This document shows, in pieces, positions 52,982 to 63,860 of a stretch of DNA of 64,000 bases. Source of the DNA: Streptomyces sp. ST2-7A (GTDB lineage: Bacteria > Actinomycetota > Actinomycetes > Streptomycetales > Streptomycetaceae); the NCBI RefSeq assembly GCF_021390475.1, contig NZ_JAJUWS010000014.1, forward strand, positions 60,600 to 124,599, in the 5' to 3' direction. The notes beneath the pieces were generated by a model. That model worked only from the letters and a program-made list of their open reading frames with translations. It did no database searches and was not told the DNA's origin. Made by a program: the position numbers and the translations under genes. Positions within the stretch are counted from its first letter, which is position 1; each line of letters starts with the position of its first letter.

Positions 52982-53200
52982 ATGACACCCCCGAGGGAGC
53001 CCTACGTGCCCGCTTCCGAACGCATCACCCTCATGGCCGCCGGAGAACTCCGCGACGCCCTGACCGCCCACCGGGCGGGGGACACCGCCGCCGCCGTCGC
53101 CGCCCTCATGTCGATCGACCCCGACTCCTGGGCCGCCATCGAACGACGCCTCGCGGCCATGGGCGGCACCGTCACCGAGCTGCTGCCCGACACCCACTGA
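52982..53200 (+). CDS. Small AICE protein before the replication gene
   Basis: 72 residues; GACAGGCCG precedes the ATG, so the ribosome binding site is weak. Helical with RITLMAAGELRDALTAHRAG and an acidic, Ala-rich centre. No known domain. It starts five bases behind the last iteron and lies 88 bases before the Prim-Pol gene, so it may be a copy-control or accessory replication protein; this is inference. Confidence 0.65.
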   Translation: MTPPREPYVPASERITLMAAGELRDALTAHRAGDTAAAVAALMSIDPDSWAAIERRLAAMGGTVTELLPDTH

Positions 53201-53288
53201 CCGCACCAAGACGAGAGCGGCCCCCTCACGCCAATGACCGGGGCCGCCCTCACACCTTCCCAACCAATAATCAGGAGGTTCCTCCAGC

Positions 53289-54185
53289 ATGACCCATGAC
53301 CCCCGTTCCGCGCTGCTGCGCGCCGCCCTGGAGGCGGCCGAACGCGGCTGGCCGGTCTTCCCGCTGCGGCCGGGCACCAAGCGCCCGGCCCTGCACCGGG
53401 AGGACCGCTGCCCCGCAACCGGCCCCTGCGCGGCCGGACACCTGAAGTGGGAGCAGCGCGCCACCACCGACCCGGCCCGTATCCGTGCCGCGTGGTCGAG
53501 CCGCCCGTTCAACGTCGGCATCGCCACCGGCCCGGCCGGGCTGGTCGTCATCGACCTGGACCGGCCGAAGAACGGATCGGACACGCCTTGCGGCGTGACG
53601 ACCTTTCGGGCGCTCTGCGAGCGCGCCGCACAGCCCGTCCCCGATACCTACCGGGTGCGGACCGCCAGTGGTGGGGAGCACCTGTACTTCACCGCCCCCG
53701 AGGGGGCCCGGTTGGGCAACACCGCCGGGACCATCGGCGAGCTGGTCGACTCCCGCGCATGGGGTGGCTACGTGGTCGCGGCGGGCAGCACCACCGACAC
53801 CGGAGCCTACGAAGCCGTGGGCGACCGTGGGGCGGCCCCTCTGCCCGAATGGCTGCACACCGTCTTGAAACCCGCCCCCACGCGTCCCGGGGGGCCGCTG
53901 GGGCTTCCTGCGGTCGACGGCAGCCGCGCGGCCCTGGCCGCACTCCGAGCCGAGTGCGCCGCCGTGGCCGCCTCGCCGGACAAGCAGCGCAACACCACGC
54001 TCAACCGCTGCGCCTTCAAGGTGGGGCGCTTCGTCGCGTGGGGCGACATCCCCCGGCACGTGGTCGAGGAGGCCTTCCAAGGGGCGGGAGAGGGGCGGGG
54101 GCTGACCGCTGCCGAGTGCCGCGCCACGATCCGCAGCGCCCTGGACAGCTCCATCCGCAAGGCCCGGCCCCGGGAGGCGGCATGA
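53289..54185 (+). CDS. Bifunctional DNA primase/polymerase (Prim-Pol)
   Basis: 298 residues; AGGAGG precedes the ATG. The Prim-Pol domain (about 5-195) makes primers and extends DNA at the origin of the excised element. Seen: AAERGWPVFPLRPGTKRPAL at the start, the metal-binding Asp89-Leu-Asp91 (VVIDLDRPK), the SGGEHLYF motif with the catalytic-region His, and GYVVAAGSTT. The C-terminal part (RNTTLNRCAFKVGRFVAWGD) is the usual helical extension. In AICEs this enzyme type replaces RepSA and works with an ATPase encoded nearby, here the DUF3631 gene. The following gene overlaps by ATGA. Confidence 0.92.
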   Translation: MTHDPRSALLRAALEAAERGWPVFPLRPGTKRPALHREDRCPATGPCAAGHLKWEQRATTDPARIRAAWSSRPFNVGIATGPAGLVVIDLDRPKNGSDTPCGVTTFRALCERAAQPVPDTYRVRTASGGEHLYFTAPEGARLGNTAGTIGELVDSRAWGGYVVAAGSTTDTGAYEAVGDRGAAPLPEWLHTVLKPAPTRPGGPLGLPAVDGSRAALAALRAECAAVAASPDKQRNTTLNRCAFKVGRFVAWGDIPRHVVEEAFQGAGEGRGLTAAECRATIRSALDSSIRKARPREAA

Positions 54186-54541
54186 ACGCCCCCCGATCCT
54201 CCCCCTTGGAAGGCCAACCGCCAGCGAGGGGCGGGAAGGTCGCCGAACCCGCCCCGCCCCCACCCACCGGGGGCGGCCGACAGGTCGTCGCCCGAAGGGC
54301 GCCCGAAGAAAGCCCTGACCCGCACCCGCCCACCGGGCGGTTCCCGGTGGCGTGGCTGCACATCGTCGCCCCCGGACGCGGCACCACCCCCACCGCCACC
54401 AGCTGGTGCGAGTGCGGGCACCGGGCCCGCGCCGTCGGCCGCCTTCGGGTGCTCGCCCTGATCGACACCCACCGGGCGCACCGGGCTCTCTGCCCCCTGC
54501 GCACCACCGCCACGACGAACGAGAGGAGGTCGGCGGCATGA
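54182..54541 (+). CDS. Small AICE protein with possible zinc-binding site
   Basis: 119 residues. The first 50 are Pro/Gly-rich, the rest contains SWCECGHRARAVGRLRVLAL and IDTHRAHRALCPL with two Cys, two His and another Cys in zinc-finger-like spacing. It is coupled by ATGA to both neighbours in the replication operon. Such CxCGH proteins sit between Prim-Pol and the ATPase in other AICEs as far as I remember. Function unknown. Confidence 0.7.
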   Translation: MNAPRSSPLEGQPPARGGKVAEPAPPPPTGGGRQVVARRAPEESPDPHPPTGRFPVAWLHIVAPGRGTTPTATSWCECGHRARAVGRLRVLALIDTHRAHRALCPLRTTATTNERRSAA

Positions 54542-55776
54542 GCCACGAGCCGATCGACGGCGCGACCCTGCTGGACCAGGTGGAAGCCTTCCACCGCCGC
54601 TTCAACGCCTTCCCCACCGAAGCCGCCTACGTCGCCGTGACGCTGTGGGACGCGCACGCGCACATGCTCGACTGCTTCGACTCCACTCCGCGGCTGGCGT
54701 TCCTCTCCCCCGAACCGGGGTCGGGGAAGTCGCGGGCGCTGGAGATCGTGGAGACCCTGGTGCCGCACCCCATGGTGGCGGTCAACGCCAGCGCCGCCGC
54801 GCTGTTCCGGGCGGTCTCGGGCACCGACGGGCGCCCGACGATCCTGTTCGACGAGATCGACACCGTCTTCGGCCCCAAGGCCGGGGACAACGAGGAACTG
54901 CGCGGCTTCCTCAACGCCGGGCACCGCCGCTCCGGCGTCACCTACCGCTGCGTGGGGGACGGCTCCACACAGAACGTGGTCGCCTTCCCCTCCTACTGCG
55001 CGGTGGCCATGGCCGGACTCGGCTCCCTGCCCGACACCATCCTGACCCGCTCGGTCATCATCCGCATGCGACGCCGGGCCCCCAACGAGAAGGTCGAACC
55101 CTTCCGCGCCCGGGTGCACGAGAAGCAGGGCCACGCGCTGCGCGACCGCCTCGCGAAGTGGGCCGAACAGGTCCGCCCCGCCGTCGAGGGGGCGTGGCCG
55201 ACCATGCCCGAGGGCATCACCGACCGCCCCGCCGACGTCTGGGAACCGCTCCTCGCCGTCGCGGACGCGGCCGGGGGCACCTGGCCCCAGCGCGCCCGGG
55301 CCGCGTGCGTGGAGCTGGTGGCCACCGCCGGACGCGACGACAAGGCATCCCTCGGCATCCGGCTGCTGACCGACCTGCGCGACCAGGTGTTCTGCGGCGC
55401 CGACCGGATGCCGACCGCCGTGATCCTCGAATGCCTCAACGCCATGGAAGACGCCCCCTGGGGCGATATCGGAGGCAAGCCTATGACCCCCCGCACGCTG
55501 TCCCGGCTGCTGGGCGAGTACGTCACCGCCACCAACCAACCCATCAAGCCGAGGGGCATCCGCACCGCCTCGGGGACGCCGAAGGGCTACTACGCCGAGG
55601 ACCTGGCCGACGCCTGGACCCGGTACTGCCCCCCGCCTCCCACGGGAAGCGCAACATCCGCAACAACCGCCACACCGCAGGTCAACCCCGGCACGGATGT
55701 GGCGGAAGCACCGTCCGTGGCGGATACGAACCGCCACACCCCCGGCAGCACCACGCCACTTCCCCTGCCCGCCTGA
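54538..55776 (+). CDS. DUF3631-type ATPase (replicative helicase candidate)
   Basis: 412 residues. Walker A is PEPGSGKS (58-65, Lys64), Walker B ILFDEID (Asp105-Glu106), followed by sensor-like NVVAFPSYCAVAMAGLGSLP and an Arg-rich VIIRMRRRAP. The C-terminal part (LSRLLGEYVTATNQPIKPRG) matches the DUF3631 domain found behind phage and plasmid helicases. Coupled to the Prim-Pol operon, it probably opens the origin or moves along DNA. The last 50 residues are encoded by a stretch that contains GTGGCGGAT repeats of the neighbouring cluster, so the end of the protein may be shaped by a DNA-level function. Confidence 0.88.
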   Translation: MSHEPIDGATLLDQVEAFHRRFNAFPTEAAYVAVTLWDAHAHMLDCFDSTPRLAFLSPEPGSGKSRALEIVETLVPHPMVAVNASAAALFRAVSGTDGRPTILFDEIDTVFGPKAGDNEELRGFLNAGHRRSGVTYRCVGDGSTQNVVAFPSYCAVAMAGLGSLPDTILTRSVIIRMRRRAPNEKVEPFRARVHEKQGHALRDRLAKWAEQVRPAVEGAWPTMPEGITDRPADVWEPLLAVADAAGGTWPQRARAACVELVATAGRDDKASLGIRLLTDLRDQVFCGADRMPTAVILECLNAMEDAPWGDIGGKPMTPRTLSRLLGEYVTATNQPIKPRGIRTASGTPKGYYAEDLADAWTRYCPPPPTGSATSATTATPQVNPGTDVAEAPSVADTNRHTPGSTTPLPLPA

Positions 55777-55900
55777 CCGCCCGACCTTCCCCGAAGAACC
55801 GCACGGGGTGTGGCGGATACGAACCGCCACACCCCGCCTATCCGCCACACACGCAAGCCGTTGACCTGCGATGTTGCGGCGTGGCGGATGTTGCGGATTC
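55651..55900. repeat. GCGGAT/GTGGCGGAT repeat cluster before xis
   Basis: GTGGCGGAT occurs at 55717, 55810 and 55881 and inverted as ATCCGCCAC at 55840; related TTGCGGAT and ATCCGCAAC units occur at 55891 and 55655. A 26-base block beginning GTGGCGGATACGAACCGCC, itself an inverted repeat (GTGGCGG...CCGCCAC), is present twice without change (55717-55742 and 55810-55835). The cluster covers the end of the DUF3631 gene and the 170-base gap before xis. It may be the replication origin, an Xis or repressor binding region, or clt. Confidence 0.82.
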
Positions 55901-55946
55901 CGGGGAAGGGGGCGACGCCCCCGTGAGTCCAACCGAGGAGAGCGCA

Positions 55947-56135
55947 GTGAACACCACCCTGCCCGAAGCCCTCACCGTGCCCGAGGTCATGACCGCCCTC
56001 CGACTCAGCCGCAGCAAGGTCTACGACCTCATCCGCACCAAGCAACTGCCCAGCTTCACCGTCGGCCGTGCCCGCCGCATCCCGGCCGACGAACTCACCC
56101 GCTACATCCGCAACCAGATCGAGGAGACAGCGTAA
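55947..56135 (+). CDS. xis: Excisionase (MerR-type HTH)
   Basis: 62 residues from the GTG at 55947, with GAGGAG six bases upstream. The protein is one winged helix of the HTH_17/excisionase type: LTVPEVMTALRLSRSKVYDL, then IRTKQLPSFTVGRARRIPAD. Xis bends DNA at the att sites and directs the integrase to excision. It ends directly before the integrase start (TAA-GTG), so both are made together, as in pSAM2. Confidence 0.93.
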   Translation: MNTTLPEALTVPEVMTALRLSRSKVYDLIRTKQLPSFTVGRARRIPADELTRYIRNQIEETA

Positions 56136-57320
56136 GTGCCGTCCAGCAAGCGCAAGCCGAACGGCGCCGGTTCCATCGCCCGACGCAAAGACGGTCGCTA
56201 CCACGGCCGTACGTACGTGACCAACACGGAGGGCCAGCGGGTCCGGGCCCATGTCTACGGCGCCACCTATGACGAGGTGGACGCCAAGTTGGCGGAACTC
56301 CGGACCCAGGAACGCAAGGGGGTGCCGACCCCCTCCCGTCCGTGGAAGGTGAAGGAGTGGTTGACGTACTGGCTTGAGGAGATCGTCCGGCCCTCCGCCG
56401 AGTGGAACACCTACGCCAAGTACGAGGGGAAGGTACGGCTCTACCTGATTCCTCACCTGGGAACCAAGTCGTTGGCCCGGCTCACCGTGCCACAGGTGCG
56501 GGAGACGCTGGCCGGGATGAAGCAGGACGGTGTTCCGGCCCCCACTCGGGCCGAGACGCTGCGGGTACTGCGGAACGCGCTCAATCGGGCCCGGCGGGAG
56601 GAGCTGATCACCCGGAACGTGGCCGAGCTGGTGGACATGCCCACCGTGGAGAAACAGGAGCGCAAACCGTGGTCCGCCAAGGAGGCGATCACCTTCCTGG
56701 GCACGGCCCACCACCATCGTCTCTACGCGGCCTTCGTCGTGCTGTTGACCCTCGGCCTGCGGCGCGGCGAGCTGCTCGGGCTTCGGTGGCAGGACATCGA
56801 CTTCGACAACGAGCAATTCACCCCGACCCGGCAGGTGCAGCGGGAGAAAGGGAAGTTGGTCGTGAAGAAGCTGAAGACCGATTCCTCACACGCCGCCCTC
56901 CCCCTGCCGGCCTTCGTGGCCGAGGCCCTGCGGGAGCGACGGGCCGTGCAGAGGAGGGAGCGGGAGGTGGCGGGCCCGCACTGGCACCAGGAGCCGGGGG
57001 AGGATCTGGTCTTCACCGAGCGGCACGGGGGTCCGATCGAGCCGCGCGGCTTCTCCCGGACGTTCGACACCCTGGTCGGGCACGCTCCGGTGCGCCGGAT
57101 CACGGTGCGGCTCGCCCGGCATACCTGCGGCACCCTGCTGGCCTTCCTGAAGGTGCACCCGAAGTCTGCGCAGGCGATTCTCCGGCACAGCCAGATCAGC
57201 ATGACGATGGACATCTACACCCACGTGGTGGATGACGACCAGCGGGCCGCCGCCGCGCTGCTGGCCGATCTCCTCAGAGGAGCCGGCACGGCCCCTGAAC
57301 AGGCCGTTGGCGTCAACTAA
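56136..57320 (+). CDS. int: Tyrosine site-specific integrase
   Basis: 394 residues. It recombines attP with the tRNA-Ile attB and, with Xis, excises the element. The N-terminal part (GAGSIARRKDGRYHGRTYVT) is an arm-binding domain, followed by a core-binding SAM-like domain and the catalytic domain with Arg209 (LGLRRGELLGLRW), Lys in the KLKTDSS hairpin, Arg328, His351 (ILRHSQISMTM) and the nucleophile Tyr361 (DIYTHV). The usual box II HxxR reads Arg325-Leu-Ala-Arg328, so its His is replaced by Arg. The gene ends 25 bases before attR, and a terminator hairpin follows. Confidence 0.95.
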   Translation: MPSSKRKPNGAGSIARRKDGRYHGRTYVTNTEGQRVRAHVYGATYDEVDAKLAELRTQERKGVPTPSRPWKVKEWLTYWLEEIVRPSAEWNTYAKYEGKVRLYLIPHLGTKSLARLTVPQVRETLAGMKQDGVPAPTRAETLRVLRNALNRARREELITRNVAELVDMPTVEKQERKPWSAKEAITFLGTAHHHRLYAAFVVLLTLGLRRGELLGLRWQDIDFDNEQFTPTRQVQREKGKLVVKKLKTDSSHAALPLPAFVAEALRERRAVQRREREVAGPHWHQEPGEDLVFTERHGGPIEPRGFSRTFDTLVGHAPVRRITVRLARHTCGTLLAFLKVHPKSAQAILRHSQISMTMDIYTHVVDDDQRAAAALLADLLRGAGTAPEQAVGVN

Positions 57321-57328
57321 GGGCGTCA
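57309..57328. repeat. Candidate integrase arm sites, right end
   Basis: GGCGTCA at 57309-57315 and 57322-57328, in the same orientation and spacing as at 40978-40997. They overlap the last codons and the stop region of int. Confidence 0.5.
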
Positions 57329-57360
57329 AAGAGGCCCGACCGGTTCCGGTCGGGCCTCTT
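57329..57360. terminator. Bidirectional terminator of tRNA-Ile and int
   Basis: AAGAGGCCCGACCGG-TT-CCGGTCGGGCCTCTT, a perfect 15-bp stem between the convergent int gene and tRNA-Ile, matching the left copy except for the loop (TT in place of AA). Confidence 0.85.
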
Positions 57361-57411
57361 CGCGCTGGTGGGGCTAACAGGACTTGAACCTGTGGCCTCA
57401 TCCTTATCAGG
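57346..57411. repeat. attR: right 66-bp attachment repeat
   Basis: Exact copy of 40794-40859. It covers the 3' 43 bases of the intact tRNA-Ile, whose gene is completed by the host sequence to the right; recombination restores a functional tRNA. Confidence 0.95.
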
Positions 57412-57442
57412 GATGCGCTCTAACCATCTGAGCTATAGCCCC
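57369..57442 (-). tRNA. tRNA-Ile (anticodon GAT), integration target of the element
   Basis: 74 bases on the minus strand. GGGGCTA pairs with TAGCCCC (acceptor), discriminator A, no encoded CCA, D arm GCTCAGATGGTTAGAGC, anticodon loop CTGATAA with GAT, T arm ACAGGTTCAAGTCCTGT. It is intact although the element is inserted, because the element supplies the 3' half. It is the tRNA usually found directly behind gyrA and the DUF3566 gene in actinomycetes. Confidence 0.98.
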
Positions 57443-57455
57443 GCGCCGCACGGAA

Positions 57456-57485
57456 AGATTAGCGCATGGTCCGGGCCGCTCCCAA
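57456..57485 (-). promoter_or_regulatory. tRNA-Ile promoter
   Basis: On the minus strand TTGGGA (57485-57480), an 18-base spacer and TAATCT (57461-57456) lie 14 bases upstream of the tRNA 5' end. Position and hexamers fit a sigma-70-type tRNA promoter. Confidence 0.5.
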
Positions 57486-57548
57486 ATCGGTGCCGGTCCG
57501 GCCGGTCGGGGACCTCCGGCTCCCCGGAACGTCCCCGACCGGCCGGGA

Positions 57549-58406
57549 TCACTCGTCCTCGGCGAGGGTCAGCTCGACGCCGCCCACGAAGCCCGCGGAG
57601 AGGTTGTACATGAAGGCGCCCAGCGTGGCCAGGGCGGTGGCCAGCACCACGTCGATGACGGCGAGCAGACCGGTGAACACCAGCACCCGGGGCAGCGAGA
57701 GGAACGCCTCCAGGTCGAAGCCGCTGCTGTTCTCCGTGCCGGTGGCCTCGCTGATGGTGGCGCCGATGGTGGAGAAGACCCCCATCGAGTCCATGACCAC
57801 CCACAGCACCGCCACCGCGACCACGCCGCAGACGCCCAGCGCGATGGAGAGCAGGAAGCTCACCTTCATCACCGACCACGGATCCGCCTTGGCCACCCGC
57901 AGCCGCGCCTTGCGGGTGCGCGGCACGGTCCGGGCCCCGGTGCGCGGACGCCGCACCGCCTGGTGCAGCTGCTCCGCCCCGCCGTAACCGCCGTCGCCCT
58001 GCCGGCCCTGCTGCTCGGGCCGGGTCCCGGACTGCGGCCCCCGGGCCGGACCGCCGGTCTGCGGACGCAGCCGGGTGGTCTCGTCCGGCCGCGCCCCGGA
58101 ACCGTCGGCCGCGGGCAGCGCGGCGGGCGGCGCCGGATACGCCTGCGGCGGGTGGTAGCGCTCCGCCTGGCCCTTCTCCTGCCCGTCGGGGGCATAGGGG
58201 TCCACGGGTCGGGCACTGGTCATCGTGGTTCCCCCACGCGTCGATCCTCCCCGGGAACGGGTGTCCCCGGAGCCGTGCTCGCCGCCGGGGGCCTCCCGAT
58301 CCCCGGCGGACCGGGAGGGTTGGTCGGGCGGGGTGCCCGGTGCGTCCGGTTCCCGTCCTTGCTCTCCCGTGCCGCCGCCCCGGGGGGCGCCCTCGGCTGC
58401 GCTCAC
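57549..58406 (-). CDS. DUF3566-family membrane protein
   Basis: 285 residues from the GTG at 58406, which lies three bases behind the gyrA stop; GAGGAG overlaps the end of gyrA, so the two are co-transcribed. About 150 residues of Gly/Pro/Gln-rich sequence precede the DUF3566 domain: RKARLRVAKADPWSVMKVSF, then one helix (FLLSIALGVCGVVAVAVLWV), an extracellular loop, and a second helix pair ending (VFTGLLAVIDVVLATALATL, GAFMYNLSAGFVGGVELTLA). The family follows gyrA in actinobacteria (Rv0007 type). Function unknown. Confidence 0.93.
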   Translation of the reverse strand: MSAAEGAPRGGGTGEQGREPDAPGTPPDQPSRSAGDREAPGGEHGSGDTRSRGGSTRGGTTMTSARPVDPYAPDGQEKGQAERYHPPQAYPAPPAALPAADGSGARPDETTRLRPQTGGPARGPQSGTRPEQQGRQGDGGYGGAEQLHQAVRRPRTGARTVPRTRKARLRVAKADPWSVMKVSFLLSIALGVCGVVAVAVLWVVMDSMGVFSTIGATISEATGTENSSGFDLEAFLSLPRVLVFTGLLAVIDVVLATALATLGAFMYNLSAGFVGGVELTLAEDE

Positions 58407-58409
58407 GCC

Positions 58410-61088
58410 TTACTCCTCGTCGCCGTCGGCCTCACCCGATGCGGTACCGGTCGGGACGTCCGCACCGGGCCCGACGGTTCCGGCGTCGGCCTCCGGGCCG
58501 GCGTCCACGGGGTCGTTCCCGGGGTCGGCGGGGTCCACCGCCTCGGCGACCTCCTCGGCCTCCCGGCTCGCCTCCGCGTTCCGGGCGACACCGACCACCG
58601 CATCGCGCTTGCCCAGGTTGATGAGCTGAACGCCCATGGTGTCACGGCCGGTCTCGCGGATCTCCTCGACCCGCGTGCGAATCACGCCCCCGCCCAGGGT
58701 GATGGCCAAAATCTCATCCGTTCGCTCCACCACCAGTGCGCCGACCAGGGTGCCGCGGTCCTCGACGATCTTGGCCGCCTTGATGCCCAGACCGCCGCGA
58801 CCCTGCACCCGGTACTCGTCCACCGGGGTGCGCTTGGCGTACCCGCCGTCGGTGGCGGTGAAGACGAAGGTGCCCGGCCGCACGACGTTCATCGACAGCA
58901 GCTCGTCGCCCTCGCGGAAGCCCATGCCCTTCACACCGGAGGTCGCCCGGCCCATCGGGCGCAGCGTGTCGTCGGAGGCGGTGAACCGGATGGACTGCGC
59001 CTTGCGACTGATCAACAGCAGATCGTCATCGGCGGAGACCAGCTCGGCGCCGATCAGCTCGTCGTCGCGCCCGTCGGGCATCTGACGCAGGTTGATGGCG
59101 ATGACGCCACCCGAGCGGGGCGAGTCGTAGTCCTTGAGCGGGGTCTTCTTCACCAGGCCGGACTTGGTGGCCAGCACCAGGTACGGGGCTGCCTCGTAGT
59201 CCCGGATGGCGAGGATCTCGGCGATCTGCTCGTCGGGCTGGAAGGCCAGCAGGTTCGCCACGTGCTGGCCGCGCGCCTCGCGACCCACGTCCGGCAGTTC
59301 GTAGGCCTTGGCCCGGTAGACGCGACCCTTGTTGGTGAAGAACAGCAGCCAGTGGTGGGTGGTGGAGACGAAGAAGTGGTCGACGATGTCGTCCTCCTTC
59401 AGCTTCGTGCCGCGCACCCCCTTCCCACCGCGCTTCTGGGCCCGGTAGTCGTCGGTCCGGGTCCGCTTGACGTAGCCGCCCCGGGAGATGGTGACGACGA
59501 TGTCGTCCTCGGCGATCAGGTCCTCGATGGACATGTCGCCCTCGAAGGGCACCAGGCGGCTGCGCCGGTCGTCGCCGAACTTGTCGACGATGGCGGCCAG
59601 TTCCTCGCTGATGATGGACCGCTGTCGCTCCGGGGAGGCCAGGATGGCGTGGTACCCGTTGATCTTCGACTGGAGCTCGTCGTGCTCGGCGGTGATCTTC
59701 TGCCGCTCCAGGGCGGCCAGCCGGCGCAGCTGCATCTCCAGGATCGCGTTGGCCTGGATCTCGTCGATCTCCAGCAGCGACATCAGGCCGCCGCGGGCCT
59801 CCTCGACGGTCTGGCTGCGCCGGATCAGGGCGATGACCTCGTCGATCGCGTCCAGCGCCTTGAGCAGGCCGCGCAGGATGTGCGCGCGCTCCTCGGCCTT
59901 GCGCAGCCGGAAGCGGGTGCGGCGCACGATGACGTCGATCTGGTGACCCACCCAGTTGCGGATGAAGGCGTCCAGCGACAGGGTGCGCGGCACGCCGTCC
60001 ACCAGCGCCAGCATGTTGGCGCCGAAGTTGGTCTGCAGGTCGGTGTGCTTGTACAGGTTGTTGAGCACGACCTTGGCGACGGCGTCCCGCTTGAGGACGA
60101 CCACCAGGCGCTGACCGGTGCGCGAGGAGGTCTCGTCGCGCACGTCGGCGATGCCGCCGACCCGGCCGTCCTTGACCAACTCGGCGATCTTCAACGCCAG
60201 GTTGTCCGGGTTCACCTGGTAGGGCAGCTCGGTGACCACCAGGCACTGCCGACCCTGGATCTCCTCGACCTCGACCACCGCGCGCATCGTGATCGAGCCG
60301 CGTCCGGTGCGGTAGGCGTCCTCGATGCCGGTTCGGCCGACGATCAGCGCGCCGGTCGGGAAGTCGGGGCCCTTGATGCGATCGATCAGCGCCTCGAGCA
60401 GCTCATCCGGAGTGGCCTCGGGGTTCTCCAGGTACCACTGGGCGCCGGCGGCCACCTCCCGCAGGTTGTGCGGGGGGATGTTGGTGGCCATGCCGACCGC
60501 GATCCCGGCCGAGCCGTTGATCAGCAGGTTCGGGAAACGCGAGGGCAGGACGGTCGGCTCCTGGTTCCGGCCGTCGTAGTTGTCCTGGAAGTCGACGGTT
60601 CCCTCGTCGATGTCCCGGAGCATCTCCATGGCCAGCGGCGCCATCTTGCACTCGGTGTACCGCATGGCGGCGGCCGGGTCGTTGCCCGGCGAACCGAAGT
60701 TGCCGTTGGAGTCGACCAGCGGCATCCGCATCGCCCAGTGCTGGGCGAGCCGCACCAGGGCGTCGTAGATGGAGGAGTCGCCGTGCGGGTGGTAGGTGCC
60801 CATCACGTCGCCGACCACGCGGGCGCACTTGTAGAAGCCGCGCTCGGGGCGGTAGCCGCCGTCGTACATCGCGTACAGCACGCGGCGGTGCACGGGCTTG
60901 AGGCCGTCCCGGACGTCCGGCAGGGCCCGGGAGACGATGACGCTCATGGCGTAGTCGAGGTAGGAGCGCTGCATCTCCATCTCGAGCGTCACCGGCTCGA
61001 CACGGTCCCCCACCGCCTCGGCGGCCAGGAGGGGCGTGACGGGGGCGTCGGCGGCGCCGTCCGGCGGGGGGGTGATGTCCTCGGCCAT
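58410..61088 (-). CDS. gyrA: DNA gyrase subunit A
   Basis: 892 residues from the ATG at 61088. GyrA breaks and rejoins DNA for negative supercoiling. The catalytic Tyr144 is in AAMRYTECK. The quinolone-resistance region [10 protein letters not shown] has Ser105 and Asp109 at the positions of E. coli Ser83 and Asp87, the sensitive form. The GyrA box ([10 protein letters not shown]) and the six-bladed C-terminal domain are complete. An acidic C-terminal tail of about 60 residues ([20 protein letters not shown] and similar) is longer than in E. coli but usual for streptomycetes. It lies 152 bases downstream of gyrB on the same strand, with a possible common transcript. Confidence 0.98.
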   Translation of the reverse strand: MAEDITPPPDGAADAPVTPLLAAEAVGDRVEPVTLEMEMQRSYLDYAMSVIVSRALPDVRDGLKPVHRRVLYAMYDGGYRPERGFYKCARVVGDVMGTYHPHGDSSIYDALVRLAQHWAMRMPLVDSNGNFGSPGNDPAAAMRYTECKMAPLAMEMLRDIDEGTVDFQDNYDGRNQEPTVLPSRFPNLLINGSAGIAVGMATNIPPHNLREVAAGAQWYLENPEATPDELLEALIDRIKGPDFPTGALIVGRTGIEDAYRTGRGSITMRAVVEVEEIQGRQCLVVTELPYQVNPDNLALKIAELVKDGRVGGIADVRDETSSRTGQRLVVVLKRDAVAKVVLNNLYKHTDLQTNFGANMLALVDGVPRTLSLDAFIRNWVGHQIDVIVRRTRFRLRKAEERAHILRGLLKALDAIDEVIALIRRSQTVEEARGGLMSLLEIDEIQANAILEMQLRRLAALERQKITAEHDELQSKINGYHAILASPERQRSIISEELAAIVDKFGDDRRSRLVPFEGDMSIEDLIAEDDIVVTISRGGYVKRTRTDDYRAQKRGGKGVRGTKLKEDDIVDHFFVSTTHHWLLFFTNKGRVYRAKAYELPDVGREARGQHVANLLAFQPDEQIAEILAIRDYEAAPYLVLATKSGLVKKTPLKDYDSPRSGGVIAINLRQMPDGRDDELIGAELVSADDDLLLISRKAQSIRFTASDDTLRPMGRATSGVKGMGFREGDELLSMNVVRPGTFVFTATDGGYAKRTPVDEYRVQGRGGLGIKAAKIVEDRGTLVGALVVERTDEILAITLGGGVIRTRVEEIRETGRDTMGVQLINLGKRDAVVGVARNAEASREAEEVAEAVDPADPGNDPVDAGPEADAGTVGPGADVPTGTASGEADGDEE

Positions 61089-61240
61089 GTGGGTGGGTCC
61101 GTTCCCTTCGGGGCGTAACAAGCTGGTTCTGTCCGGGAGTCCGGGAGTCCGGAATGGGGAGCCGGGCGGGGTCGCGACCGACCGACGGGGACCGACGGGC
61201 GCCGGGGGTGCCCCCGGGCCTCCGGCGCGCCGCCCGGTCG

Positions 61241-63860
<2,620 letters not shown>

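Larger units (their letters stand above)
40794..57411. mobile_element. Integrative and conjugative element (AICE) in tRNA-Ile
   Basis: The element is bounded by a perfect 66-bp direct repeat (40794-40859 and 57346-57411) that covers the 3' 43 bases of tRNA-Ile(GAT) and the following terminator half. The tRNA stays intact at the right end, beside xis and int; a circle formed by excision would be 16,552 bp. The content is that of actinomycete AICEs such as pSAM2: tyrosine integrase, excisionase, a replication module (here Prim-Pol plus DUF3631 ATPase in place of RepSA), an FtsK/TraB-type double-strand DNA translocase, a string of overlapping small transfer genes, GntR and XRE regulators and a NUDIX gene. 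No relaxase or type IV secretion genes are present, as expected for this class. All backbone genes look intact. Confidence 0.95.

Noticed and set aside
40860..57345. CRISPR array or transposase genes in the element
   Set aside because: No regularly spaced repeats with unique spacers and no DDE or HUH transposase motifs are visible; the repeat clusters are short iteron-like units.
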